Position numbers and translations under genes: made by a program
Part shown: piece after piece, positions 56,020-64,000 of the stretch
Layout of the letters: each line of letters starts with the position of its first letter
How positions within the stretch are numbered: the first letter of the stretch is position 1
NCBI GenBank assembly: GCA_963771735.1
Contig: CAVYUN010000003.1
Location: 1-64,000 of the forward strand
From: 66-474 sp963771735
GTDB lineage: Bacteria; Pseudomonadota; Gammaproteobacteria; Xanthomonadales; Rhodanobacteraceae
Reading direction: 5' to 3'
Length of the DNA: 64,000 nt
The notes under the pieces: model-generated
What the model saw: the letters and a program-made list of their open reading frames with translations, nothing else
What the model was told of the DNA's origin: nothing
Database searches by the model: none

Positions 56020-57906
56020 TCAGGCGCCCAGTGCCCGTTCCCGGACCAGCCGACAAGCCTCGACGAGATCGTGCTGCATGGCACGGTCGCGATGCATGAA
56101 TTCGATCGACCGGCGCATGCACTCGTGTGCGGTGCGCACCGCCCTGCCCGGATGGAACGCTTCGGAACCCGCGAGCTGGCCGGCCAGCGCACGCGCCTCG
56201 GTTTCGAACTGCTCACGCTGCGCATGCCCCGCCGGTGGCGCATGGTCGATCTTCGCGGCCAGCGCCTGCCAGCCACCGGAAGCGGCCAGTCGGCGGGCCG
56301 CGTTAAGCATGTCGTTGCGGTAGTCCAGTGCCTGTGCAGCGGTATACAGCTCCAGCGCCAGCACATCCGAAAGATCGCGGACCATGTCGAGCACCTGGCG
56401 CGCTTCGTTGGCGCCCATCGAAACGTGGTCCTCGGCGTTGGCGCTGGTCGGCACGGAATAAACACTGGCCGGGTGCGCGCGCGTGGCCAGGTCGTTGACC
56501 AGCGCGGCGGCGGTGTACTGGACGATCATGAATCCGGAATCGGTGCCGTCCTCGTTGCCGGTCAGGAATGCCGGCAACCCGTCGTTGGTGGCAGGATCGA
56601 CCAGCTTGGCGATCCGGCGTTCGGAGATCGATGCCAATACCGGGATCGCCGCCTTCACGTAACTCATCGCCAGCGCCAACGGCATGCCGTGGAAGTGACC
56701 TGCCGAAATCACCTGCTCCTCGATGTGCTCGGCATCGACTTTGTCGGGGAAGATCAGCGGATTGTCGGTCACCGCGTTCAGCTCGACCTCGACCACGCGG
56801 CAGGCCTGCGCCCAGGCGTCGCGCACCGCCCCGTGCACCTGCGGCATGCAACGCAGGCAATAGGCATCCTGGGGCTGGTGCTTCTTGCCGCCCTTGAACG
56901 GCAGGAAGCGCTGGTAGAACGCTTCGCGGCCATGGCGCTGGTCGGCGGGCACCCACTCCCAGCGGATGTCGAAGGAAAGTGCCTGATCGTCCGGCCTCGA
57001 CCACGATCGCGCAGTCCATGTGCGGAAGCGCGGCACCAGGTGATAAGGAATGTCCACCAGTGTGGAGTCGGCGAGCAGTTCGCGCACATGCGCCGCGACG
57101 GCGGTCTGGCCGGGATGCGGACGCAGTGCGTGGACTTCCTCGCGCAACGCGCCACTGCGGCCCGCGAATGCATCCAGCGTCATGGCCGCGGCGAGGTCGG
57201 CTACCCCGAGCAGGTATTCGAGTTCGTCCAGCACCAACACCGCGGTCGCCAGCATCTGCGCGGTGCCGTTGTTGAGCGCAAGCCCTTCCTTGAAAGAGAG
57301 CGTGACCGGTTGCAGTCCGGCGCGCCGCAACGCTTCGCCGCCCGGCATCCGTTCACCATTGAAAAACGCCTCGCCTCCACCCAGCAGCACGATCGCGAGA
57401 TGCGACAAAGGCGCAAGGTCGCCACTGGCGCCGACCGATCCCTTGGCAGGGACCACCGGTACGATACCGTGGTTCAGGAGTTCGGCCAGCGCGTGCAGGG
57501 TTTCGACGCGGATGCCGGAATGCCCGCGCATCAACGTATTGATGCGGATCACCAGCATCGCTCGCACCACATCCGCCGCCAACGGTTCGCCCACGCACAC
57601 GGCGTGAGTGATGATCAGGTTGCGCTGCAATTCTTCCGGCAATGTCTGTTCGCGCGGATCGGGGTTGCCGCCCGGCAACTCGTCGCGCGCACGATGCGCA
57701 CCCAGCAGCTTGTCGGCATTGCTGCCAAAACCGGTCGTGACGCCGTAGATCGGCTCGCCGCAGCGCACCTTTTCCGCGATGAAATCGGCCGCACGCTGCA
57801 CCTTTTGCAATTGCGCCGCATCCAGCTCGACCTTGGCGTCGCCGCGCGCCACCGCGACCACGTCCGTGCGCACCAGATTGCTGCCATCCAGGCGAATCGT
57901 GGTCAT
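56020..57906 (-). CDS. hutH: Aromatic amino acid lyase (histidine ammonia-lyase type)
   Basis: This 628-residue protein has the MIO-forming Ala-Ser-Gly at residues 160-162 in AKGSVGASGDLAPLSHLA, YGVTTGFGSNADKLL near the N-terminus (catalytic Tyr) and LDYRNDMLNAARRLA near the end. It is about 110 residues longer than a usual HutH. Much of this is an insert at about residues 283-342 (IPYHLVPRFRTWTARSW through KGGKKH) before the conserved DAYCLRCMPQVHG. It should remove ammonia from histidine or another aromatic amino acid. No other hut gene is nearby. It overlaps hisS by 4 bp. Confidence 0.87.
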   Translation of the reverse strand: MTTIRLDGSNLVRTDVVAVARGDAKVELDAAQLQKVQRAADFIAEKVRCGEPIYGVTTGFGSNADKLLGAHRARDELPGGNPDPREQTLPEELQRNLIITHAVCVGEPLAADVVRAMLVIRINTLMRGHSGIRVETLHALAELLNHGIVPVVPAKGSVGASGDLAPLSHLAIVLLGGGEAFFNGERMPGGEALRRAGLQPVTLSFKEGLALNNGTAQMLATAVLVLDELEYLLGVADLAAAMTLDAFAGRSGALREEVHALRPHPGQTAVAAHVRELLADSTLVDIPYHLVPRFRTWTARSWSRPDDQALSFDIRWEWVPADQRHGREAFYQRFLPFKGGKKHQPQDAYCLRCMPQVHGAVRDAWAQACRVVEVELNAVTDNPLIFPDKVDAEHIEEQVISAGHFHGMPLALAMSYVKAAIPVLASISERRIAKLVDPATNDGLPAFLTGNEDGTDSGFMIVQYTAAALVNDLATRAHPASVYSVPTSANAEDHVSMGANEARQVLDMVRDLSDVLALELYTAAQALDYRNDMLNAARRLAASGGWQALAAKIDHAPPAGHAQREQFETEARALAGQLAGSEAFHPGRAVRTAHECMRRSIEFMHRDRAMQHDLVEACRLVRERALGA

Positions 57907-59279
57907 GCGCGCGCGACCTGTTCCTGCGCCAGCTCAACCCGCAACGTTTTCACCAACTCCGCGCGCTGCACCTCGAACTGGTCGCCACGGCGCAAGTCCT
58001 TGACGGCCACCGCATCGCGCGCGAGTTCCTCCTCGCCCGCCACCACCGCGAAACGGATGCCGGCGCGGTCGGCATACTTCAACTGCTTGCCCAGCTTGCC
58101 GCCTTCCAGCGCGATTTCGGTGGCAATGCCGGCGTCGCGCAGTTCGCGTGCGATGGCGAGGCAAACCGGCAGCTGCGCCGCGTCCATCTGGGTCACCAGC
58201 ACCTGCACGCTGCTGTCGGCCGATTTCAGCAATCCGGCTTCGCGCAATTGCCAGAACAGGCGCGTCAGGCCGATCGAGATACCCACGCCCGGCAGCGTAG
58301 ATTTGGTGTAGTTGCCAGCGAGATTGTCATAGCGTCCGCCCGAGCAGATCGAACCGATTTCCGGGTGATCGTCCAGGGTGGTTTCGTACACCGTGCCGGT
58401 GTAGTAATCCAGGCCACGCGCGATGGAAAGGTTCAACGCGAACGCCGATTCCGGCACCCCGAACGCGGCGACCATGTCCAGCACCTCATGCAACTCCGTC
58501 CTGCCCTGCTCGAAGGTTGCGGTGCCCGTACCGAGCGCATCGAGCTTCGTGTGCGCATCGGCCAGCGAGCTGGAACGGATCTCGACGAAACCCATGATGC
58601 TCTCCGCCGCGTCCATCGACAATCCGAACGATTCACCCGTCAACACTCCGCGAACGTAATCGGCACCGCGCTTGTCAAGCTTGTCCACCTCGCGCAGCAC
58701 CAGCATCTGTTGCTCGCCGTCGCCGATGCCGAGCCCTTCGAAGAAACCACGCATCAACTTGCGGTTGTTGAGCTGGATGGTGAAGGCGCCGATGTCGAGC
58801 GCGCGGAATACCGCGTGGATCACCGCTGGAATCTCGGCGTCATAGCGGATCGACAGCGTGTCCTTGCCGATCACGTCGATGTCGCACTGGTAGAACTCGC
58901 GGAACCGCCCGCGTTGGGCACGTTCGCCGCGGTACACGCGTTGCATCTGGTAGCGCCGAAACGGAAACGCCAGTTCGCGCTCGTGCTCGGCCACGTAGCG
59001 CGCCAGCGGCACGGTGAGGTCGAAGCGCAGCGCCAACTCGGGGCGATCCGCATGCTCCAGCGCGCCGGTGGACTGCACGAAATACACCTGCCGCTCGGTC
59101 TCGCCGCCACTCTTGGTCAGCAGGATGTCGGCGAACTCGATGACCGGGGTCTCGATCGGCAGGAAACCGTAGACCTCGAAACCGCGGCGGATGGTATCCA
59201 GCATCGACTGGAACGCTATCTGCTCGCGCGGCAGCAATTCCAGTACGCCGGGCATGGTGCGGGGCGTGGTCAACGCCAT
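57903..59279 (-). CDS. hisS: Histidyl-tRNA synthetase
   Basis: This 458-residue class II synthetase has motif 1 near the N-terminus (FLPIETPVIEFADILL), ALRFDLTVPLARYVAEH, motif 2 YQMQRVYRGERAQRGRFREF, the histidine-specific ARGLDYYTGTVYET and motif 3 GVGISIGLTRLFWQL. It ends with the anticodon-binding domain (VQVLVTQMDAAQLPVCLAIA onward). Confidence 0.95.
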   Translation of the reverse strand: MALTTPRTMPGVLELLPREQIAFQSMLDTIRRGFEVYGFLPIETPVIEFADILLTKSGGETERQVYFVQSTGALEHADRPELALRFDLTVPLARYVAEHERELAFPFRRYQMQRVYRGERAQRGRFREFYQCDIDVIGKDTLSIRYDAEIPAVIHAVFRALDIGAFTIQLNNRKLMRGFFEGLGIGDGEQQMLVLREVDKLDKRGADYVRGVLTGESFGLSMDAAESIMGFVEIRSSSLADAHTKLDALGTGTATFEQGRTELHEVLDMVAAFGVPESAFALNLSIARGLDYYTGTVYETTLDDHPEIGSICSGGRYDNLAGNYTKSTLPGVGISIGLTRLFWQLREAGLLKSADSSVQVLVTQMDAAQLPVCLAIARELRDAGIATEIALEGGKLGKQLKYADRAGIRFAVVAGEEELARDAVAVKDLRRGDQFEVQRAELVKTLRVELAQEQVARA

Positions 59280-59399
59280 GGGCGGGGGTCTCGCGTCAAA
59301 ACCGCAAGGTTACCAGCGCAGCGGGCCATCTTGCGCGTGCGAAGTGGCGCCAAGTATCATAGGCGGCTCGCTCCGGGACGTCCGTCCCGCGCGGACAGT

Positions 59400-59476
59400 C
59401 GGGGTGTAGCTCAGCCTGGTAGAGCGCCACGTTCGGGACGTGGAAGTCGCAGGTTCAAATCCTGTCTCCCCGACCA
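59400..59476 (+). tRNA. tRNA-Pro (anticodon CGG)
   Basis: This 77-bp cloverleaf begins CGGGGTG and its acceptor is closed by CTCCCCG followed by an encoded ACCA end. The anticodon stem CCACG/CGTGG holds the loop TTCGGGA with anticodon CGG. The T arm reads CAGGTTCAAATCCTG. No tRNA neighbour is seen, and the 200 bp downstream to 59,677 hold no gene I can support. Confidence 0.96.
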
Positions 59477-59677
59477 AGGTTTGCGGAAATGCCGCCTGTC
59501 CCGGCTTCCATTCACTTGCTGGTTGCAGATACTTCTAGGAAGTGACTGCGCGGGTGCCTGCGCACAGGCGCCTCTTGGCCGGATCCCGGCCTGCGCAAAA
59601 GACAATACGGCGCTCCGCGCCGGACGGCGATCAAGAACCAGACATCCGCAGTGCCGGCTTGCGCCGAACCGTCTCGC

Positions 59678-60055
59678 CTACATCGTGTGCGTCGGCTTGT
59701 CGCCGCCCTGCAATCCCGCCAGCAGCGTCTCGATCTTGGTGCGTGCATTGTCCCCGTCGGCGCTCTCGGTGAACTGCACGCCGATGCCGGCGGGACGGTT
59801 GCCCTGCGCCGCGATCGGGGTGATCCATACCACCCGCCCCGTGGTCGCCACGCGCTCGGTCTCCTCGGGTAACGTCATCAGCAGGAATACCTCGTCGCCG
59901 AGGTTGTAGCGCTTGTTGGTCGGAACGAACAAGCCGCCGCCCTTCACGAAGGACATGTAGGACTGGTAGAGCGTCTGTTTGTCCTTGATGACGACCGGCA
60001 GGATGCCCTGACTGCCCCTGCCACTCGAACCCGTTGCTACAGCCATTGCACCCAC
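59678..60055 (-). CDS. pilZ: PilZ domain protein
   Basis: This 125-residue protein contains a PilZ fold with GGLFVPTNKRYNLGDEVFLL, GRVVWITPIAAQGNRPAGIG and VQFTES. The RxxxR and D/NxSxxG c-di-GMP motifs are absent, as in the xanthomonad PilZ needed for type IV pilus assembly, which does not bind the nucleotide. The linkage to holB, tmk and mltG further right is the usual one for that pilZ. Confidence 0.85.
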   Translation of the reverse strand: MGAMAVATGSSGRGSQGILPVVIKDKQTLYQSYMSFVKGGGLFVPTNKRYNLGDEVFLLMTLPEETERVATTGRVVWITPIAAQGNRPAGIGVQFTESADGDNARTKIETLLAGLQGGDKPTHTM

Positions 60056-60103
60056 TCCACGCGAAACCGGCGGCGTCAGCTTGCCGCCACCGCCCCACTG
60101 CGG

Positions 60104-61237
60104 TCAAGCACGCGGGACGCCGAACCGGCACCAGCCCCAGCCATCGAAGACCCAGGGCGACGGCAACGGGCAATAAAGTTTGACGTAGTAGGGTGCGCGC
60201 AACACGCGCGACGTGCTTGCCGCGGGACTGCCGTCGCGCCAGAACAGATTCGTGCCCGCACGGGATTCCAGCGACACCCGCTCGCCACCATTGCTGTCCA
60301 CGACCAGCAATGCCAGACACGGGCGCAACCATCGCGGCGGCCGCCACGGCAGGTTCGGTCCCGTCTGGTCATGCGAATCGAGGCCCGCCACGAAGGATTC
60401 CGTAGGCATAGCGAAACGCAACAGGCGGCGGCCACTCAGCGCGGTCTGGCTGGCGTGTGCCGCGATGGCGGTGCGTTTGTGCGAGAGTTCATCGTCGCTC
60501 AATGTGAACACGGCGCGCCTTGGCGCGCCCGGGCGCGAACGGCCGTGCAGGAGATAACCGAGACAGGCGGGTTGTACTGTCCCGGGCATCGACTGGAACA
60601 CCATTTCCATCAGCACGTGGATGGCGCTGTGGTCGGGGTGGCGATCGACCAGATCGGGCAACACCAGCACGCTGGGGCTCTCGCGTTCGATCAGGGCGCG
60701 CATCGTGGCCAGCATGGCCTCGGTATCATCCAGCAGTTTCCACGTGACGCCTCCGTCCGGCCAGCCCAGCCGATGCACGGCGACGTTTCCCGCGCCGAGC
60801 GCGCGCAGCGCGGCTTCGGCTTCGCCGCGGCGCCGCCCGGCCCAGGCCAATCGCTGGCGATCCCCGATCCGGATACGCCGTTCCAGTGCCCGCTGTGGCC
60901 ACGGATTGTTCTCGCCGTCGGTGACGAACACGATGCTGACGTTCGCGCCACATGCCAGCGCACGCTGGATCAATCCGCCCGCCGCCAGCGACTCGTCATC
61001 CGGGTGTGGCGCCAGCACCATGAGCCGGGCGCCAGCGCGATCCAGCAGCGCATCGGGATCGAGTAAATCCGAAGGTCTTTCGCGTGGCAAACGAGGATTC
61101 CTTGAGTGCTGCAACGGATCACACGACCGGATCGCGATTGTGCCGGTACCCGCTTGACCGCGCACTGACCGGCGTGCCGCCAGCATCTCGCGCGCCCAGA
61201 CCCGATTCGACCCGTTTTCATGCGCGGGGATACGCAA
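60104..61237 (-). CDS. PIG-L/LmbE-family deacetylase
   Basis: The zinc-binding signature APHPDDESLAAGGLIQRAL (His, Asp, Asp) and the later PDLVDRHPDHSAIHVLM identify a PIG-L deacetylase, acting on N-acetylated sugars or lipids. The protein is about 377 residues from ATG 61,237. The first 60 residues look unlike the family, and a start at 61,186 or later is possible. It lies between holB and pilZ, where many relatives lack it, so it is probably a lineage-specific insertion. Confidence 0.8.
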   Translation of the reverse strand: MRIPAHENGSNRVWAREMLAARRSVRGQAGTGTIAIRSCDPLQHSRNPRLPRERPSDLLDPDALLDRAGARLMVLAPHPDDESLAAGGLIQRALACGANVSIVFVTDGENNPWPQRALERRIRIGDRQRLAWAGRRRGEAEAALRALGAGNVAVHRLGWPDGGVTWKLLDDTEAMLATMRALIERESPSVLVLPDLVDRHPDHSAIHVLMEMVFQSMPGTVQPACLGYLLHGRSRPGAPRRAVFTLSDDELSHKRTAIAAHASQTALSGRRLLRFAMPTESFVAGLDSHDQTGPNLPWRPPRWLRPCLALLVVDSNGGERVSLESRAGTNLFWRDGSPAASTSRVLRAPYYVKLYCPLPSPWVFDGWGWCRFGVPRA

Positions 61238-61265
61238 GAAAATCGGCTCCGCACGACATTCGCCC

Positions 61266-62252
61266 TCAACGGCTCGGCAAACCGTCCAGCCACTCGAACA
61301 AGGCGAGATCCGTGCGCAGCGGACCGTTCAGGAGCATCCGCAGGCGGTTGGCACTGGTGAATCGGTCGGCCAGCACTTCGTCGCTCCAGCCCGGATCGAA
61401 ACGCGCCCTGCCGCCTTCCCGCCGCGCACGCAAGGCACCTTCCAGCAGGCGTGCCGCCTGCTCGAGACGCTGCCCGGGCTCGTCATCCGCCCAGGCCTTG
61501 CCGACTTCGCGCGCGTGTGCGCGGCCGGTCGCCAAAGCCAGCATGTCGCGCGCGACGTCCTGCCGGCGCTGCATGCCACCGTGCTTGGCCAGCAACCATG
61601 CCTGGCCTGGATTGCCGCCCGCCGCCGCAAGCACGGCTTCCGCGCAATCGACATCGTGCGAAGCCAGCCACGCCAATGCCTCAGCATGCGACGGCGAGGC
61701 GATGTCGATGCGCTGGCAGCGACTGCGAACGGTCGCACCCAAACGCCATGGATGATCGCTGACCAGCACGATCAGGCTGGCATCTGTGGGTTCTTCCAGG
61801 GTCTTCAGCAGGGCATTCTGCGCAGCGGTGTTCATCGCTTCGGCGGGATCGATCATCGCCACCTGCCAACCGCGCAGTTGGCTCGCCATCGCCAGCCGCG
61901 CCGACAGATCGCGGATCTGGTCGACCACGATTTCCTTGCGCATCACGCCGGTTCGCGGGTTGGGTTCCAGCGTGATCGACACACGGTCGGGATGCGTGCC
62001 CGCGGCCAGCAATTTGCAAGCGCGGCAGTCTCCGCAGGCGCGACCGTCGCGTGGCGATTCGCACAACCGTGCCCGCACGAAGGCTTCCGCCAGTGCGCGC
62101 TTGCCGAGGCCGGATGGTCCGCACAACAGCAGCGCATGCGGCAGGGTGCCGTTCGCGGCACGCCCGGCAAGCACGCTCCAGGCGGGCACGCACCATGGCG
62201 GCACCGGATCACCCGACGCAATGGCGACGGCAGGGACTTCTTGCGTGCTCAC
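61266..62252 (-). CDS. holB: DNA polymerase III subunit delta prime
   Basis: This 328-residue clamp-loader subunit has a degenerate P-loop GPSGLGKRALAEAF, the zinc module CESPRDGRACGDCRACKLL and sensor SRC region in ATVRSRCQRIDI. The start is GTG at 62,252, overlapping the tmk stop by 3 bp. It forms part of the clamp-loading complex. Confidence 0.92.
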   Translation of the reverse strand: MSTQEVPAVAIASGDPVPPWCVPAWSVLAGRAANGTLPHALLLCGPSGLGKRALAEAFVRARLCESPRDGRACGDCRACKLLAAGTHPDRVSITLEPNPRTGVMRKEIVVDQIRDLSARLAMASQLRGWQVAMIDPAEAMNTAAQNALLKTLEEPTDASLIVLVSDHPWRLGATVRSRCQRIDIASPSHAEALAWLASHDVDCAEAVLAAAGGNPGQAWLLAKHGGMQRRQDVARDMLALATGRAHAREVGKAWADDEPGQRLEQAARLLEGALRARREGGRARFDPGWSDEVLADRFTSANRLRMLLNGPLRTDLALFEWLDGLPSR

Positions 62253-62881
62253 GTTGCGGTGCGCCTCCGCAGTTCATCGATCGCGGCGAGCGCCGCCTGC
62301 AATACCGCGGTGGGCGGCAGGCCCGCGTCGAGCACATGAAAACGGTCAGGTTCGGCTTGCGCGCGGGCGCGATAGGTTGCGCGCACGCGTTCGAAAAAAT
62401 CGTCACGCTCGGCCTCGATGCGATCGATCTTTCCACGTTGTCCGGCACGCGCACGGCCGTGCGCCACCGGCAAGTCCAGCAGCAGGGTCAGGTCCGGTTT
62501 CAGTCCATCCGTGGCGATGCGTTCCAGCTCCGCGATCCGCGCAACATCCACGCCACGACCGCCGCCCTGATAAGCGTAGCTCGCGTCCGTGAAGCGATCG
62601 CACAGTACCCAGCGGCCTGCCTGCAGTGCCGGCCGCAGAACCTCGCGCACCAGTTGCGCGCGCGCCGCGAACATCAGCAACAGTTCGGTTTCCTCGGCAA
62701 TACCCCGATGTGCCGGATCGAGTACCAGCGCGCGGATCGCCTCGCCCACCGGCGTGCCGCCCGGTTCGCGCGTGTACAACACGTCCGGGCCGTCACGTTC
62801 GAAACGTTCACGCAGGGAGGCCAACAGCGTGCTCTTGCCCGCACCCTCGCCGCCTTCCAGGGTGATCAGGCGGCCCTTCAC
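62249..62881 (-). CDS. tmk: Thymidylate kinase
   Basis: This 210-residue kinase has the P-loop LEGGEGAGKSTLLASL, YTREPGGTPVGEAIRALVLD and the DRF motif in WVLCDRFTDASYAYQGGGRG. The start is GTG at 62,881, overlapping the mltG stop (GTGA). It makes dTDP from dTMP. Confidence 0.94.
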   Translation of the reverse strand: MKGRLITLEGGEGAGKSTLLASLRERFERDGPDVLYTREPGGTPVGEAIRALVLDPAHRGIAEETELLLMFAARAQLVREVLRPALQAGRWVLCDRFTDASYAYQGGGRGVDVARIAELERIATDGLKPDLTLLLDLPVAHGRARAGQRGKIDRIEAERDDFFERVRATYRARAQAEPDRFHVLDAGLPPTAVLQAALAAIDELRRRTAT

Positions 62882-63948
62882 CGATGCTTCTTCCCGAGGA
62901 TGTATCGCTTCACCGCGGCATTCTGCTCCGCCAGCGTCGCCGAAAATTGATGCGTGCCGTCGCCCCTCGCCACGAAGTACAGGGCGTCGCCCGCGGCTGG
63001 ATGCAACACCGCATGGATGGCAGCGCGACTCGGCAGGGCGATGGGCGTCGGCGGCAGGCCGTAGCGTGTGTAGGTATTGTAGGGCGTGTCGTTTTCGAGA
63101 TCGCTCTTGTGGATCTTGCCGACATAGGCTGAGCCCATGCCGTAGATCACGCTGGGGTCGGTTTCGAGCTTCATGCCGATCTTCAGGCGCCGCTCGAACA
63201 CACCCGCGATTTCCGGACGTTCCGCAGGTACTGCGGTTTCCTTCTCCACCAGGGAGGCGAGGATCAACGCCTGGTAAGGCGACTGTAGCGGGATCGATTT
63301 GTCGCGTCCCGGCCATTCCGTCGCCAGGAATGCCTTCATCGCATGGTGCGCGCGCGCGAGGACATCCATGTCGGACATGCCGAGCACATAATCGTAGGTG
63401 TCGGGCATGAATTCGCCTTCCGGCGGCCTGCTCCCGTCGCCGAGCTTGCCCATCACCGCGGCGTCGCCAAGCTCCTCGAGCGTGTGCCGGAGTTTGGGCG
63501 CGGCATCCAGCGTCTGGCGCACCTGCGCGAACGTCCAGCCGTCCACCAGCGTGACGCGATGGTGCACCACCTGGCCTGTAGCCATCCTTTCCAGCAAGGT
63601 GAACGGCGTCATGCCGGGGTACAGCGCGTACTCGCCCGCGTGCAATTTGTTGACGACGCCCATCCGGAATGCCAGCGCGCGCCACAGCAGCGGCGACGCA
63701 TCGGTCAATTTTTCGCGGCGCAGCTGCGCCACGATGCCGTTGAAGCCTTGGCCCTTCGCAATCTCCGTGGTCCTGCTCGACACCGTGACATTCAACGGCG
63801 CGTGCGTGAAGCGCCTGTACCTCAGGCCGCCCCAGGCGACCGCGGCGGTGATCGCCAGCAGGATGACGAGAACCAAGAAACGCGCGAAGGCTTTGCCCAC
63901 GCCTCGTCGACTCGGAACGAACGGACGGGAAGGACGGGTACGCATCAT
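62878..63948 (-). CDS. mltG: Endolytic murein transglycosylase
   Basis: This 356-residue protein has one N-terminal membrane anchor (FLVLVILLAITAAVAWGGL) and a YceG domain with the catalytic Glu in LILASLVEKETAVPAERPEI and LETDPSVIYGMG, ending with the LysM-adjacent YGLPPTPIALPSRAA. It cuts new glycan strands and limits their length. The gene order mltG-tmk-holB is conserved in gammaproteobacteria; fabF and pabC would be expected upstream, outside the window. Confidence 0.93.
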   Translation of the reverse strand: MMRTRPSRPFVPSRRGVGKAFARFLVLVILLAITAAVAWGGLRYRRFTHAPLNVTVSSRTTEIAKGQGFNGIVAQLRREKLTDASPLLWRALAFRMGVVNKLHAGEYALYPGMTPFTLLERMATGQVVHHRVTLVDGWTFAQVRQTLDAAPKLRHTLEELGDAAVMGKLGDGSRPPEGEFMPDTYDYVLGMSDMDVLARAHHAMKAFLATEWPGRDKSIPLQSPYQALILASLVEKETAVPAERPEIAGVFERRLKIGMKLETDPSVIYGMGSAYVGKIHKSDLENDTPYNTYTRYGLPPTPIALPSRAAIHAVLHPAAGDALYFVARGDGTHQFSATLAEQNAAVKRYILGKKHR

Positions 63949-64000
63949 CCGGCCAGTCTAAACGATGCAGGCCACGGGCAAGCCCCTTCGAACACGTCGA

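Noticed and set aside
56071..59909. Long plus-strand ORFs across hutH and hisS
   Set aside because: They are antisense to two clear genes, and the Arg/His-rich translation is typical of shadow frames in GC-rich DNA.
63981..64000. A further icmF-end fragment at the window edge (CTTCGAACACGT)
   Set aside because: Only 12 bases match, and the sequence before them is unrelated.
1..64000. CRISPR array, rRNA genes, replication origin
   Set aside because: I saw no regularly spaced repeats, no rRNA sequence and no cluster of DnaA boxes.

Overview
The window looks like two unlike pieces of DNA. From about position 10,060 to the end the gene content is that of a gammaproteobacterium of the Xanthomonadales (Rhodanobacter/Dokdonella/Lysobacter-like). 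The signs are a hisGDCBHAF-IE operon led by a YerC/TrpR-like regulator, a fused isobutyryl-CoA mutase, a leucine/isovalerate degradation set, REP-like repeats, a PilZ protein beside holB-tmk-mltG, and an acyl-CoA dehydrogenase/thiolase/carboxylase suite. From 1 to about 10,030 codon use, IS types and a streptomycete-style hairpin repeat point to an actinobacterium. The two meet inside one reading frame in which the start of a C5 DNA methyltransferase runs into the middle of a restriction-type helicase. This is either an assembly chimera or an illegitimate recombination; the sequence alone cannot decide.

Layout of the left part (1-10,030): two small coupled genes of unknown function, one with an excisionase-like helix-turn-helix; an IS30-family element with long terminal inverted repeats; a decayed IS256-family transposase; then, all on the minus strand, a P-loop GTPase, a UvrD/helicase-IV-like helicase with a nuclease-like insert and a topoisomerase zinc finger, and a type III restriction-like helicase with a C-terminal nuclease-like region. 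This looks like part of a defence island. Almost every gene here carries several frameshifts.

From 10,060 to 16,600: vsr and dcm (very-short-patch repair endonuclease and C5 methyltransferase), a membrane protein, a VPS10/BNR-type beta-propeller protein and a higBA toxin-antitoxin pair. Copies of the last ~100 bp of icmF separate these modules: one beside vsr (11,066), one between the propeller gene and higBA (15,697), and the real gene end (16,603). All three copies point the same way. This suggests repeated insertion of cargo at the icmF 3' end and is the most interesting structure in the window.

From 16,600 to 38,600: icmF (with a 100-bp REP-like element inserted in frame), a YXWGXW protein, leucine dehydrogenase, isovaleryl-CoA dehydrogenase, an autotransporter subtilase, thiolase, methylcrotonyl-CoA carboxylase beta, a Fur-box-linked iron transport trio, methylglutaconyl-CoA hydratase, a VOC protein, methylcrotonyl-CoA carboxylase alpha, HMG-CoA lyase, a GNAT protein, a short-chain dehydrogenase and an EF-P paralogue. 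Together the metabolic genes take leucine to acetyl-CoA and acetoacetate.

From 38,600 to 64,000: two APC amino acid permeases, a high-potential iron-sulfur protein, methionine salvage genes mtnB-mtnD-mtnC, then a coupled run of a methyltransferase, a C13 peptidase, a sugar nucleotidyltransferase and a NahK-like sugar kinase. The whole his operon follows on the minus strand with a near-ideal operator upstream, then an aromatic amino acid lyase coupled to hisS, a tRNA-Pro(CGG), a PilZ protein, a PIG-L deacetylase, holB, tmk and mltG. Most genes right of 16.8 kb are intact; icmF, the cupredoxin, the hydratase, the carboxylase alpha subunit and hisF each have one or two frameshifts that look like consensus errors.
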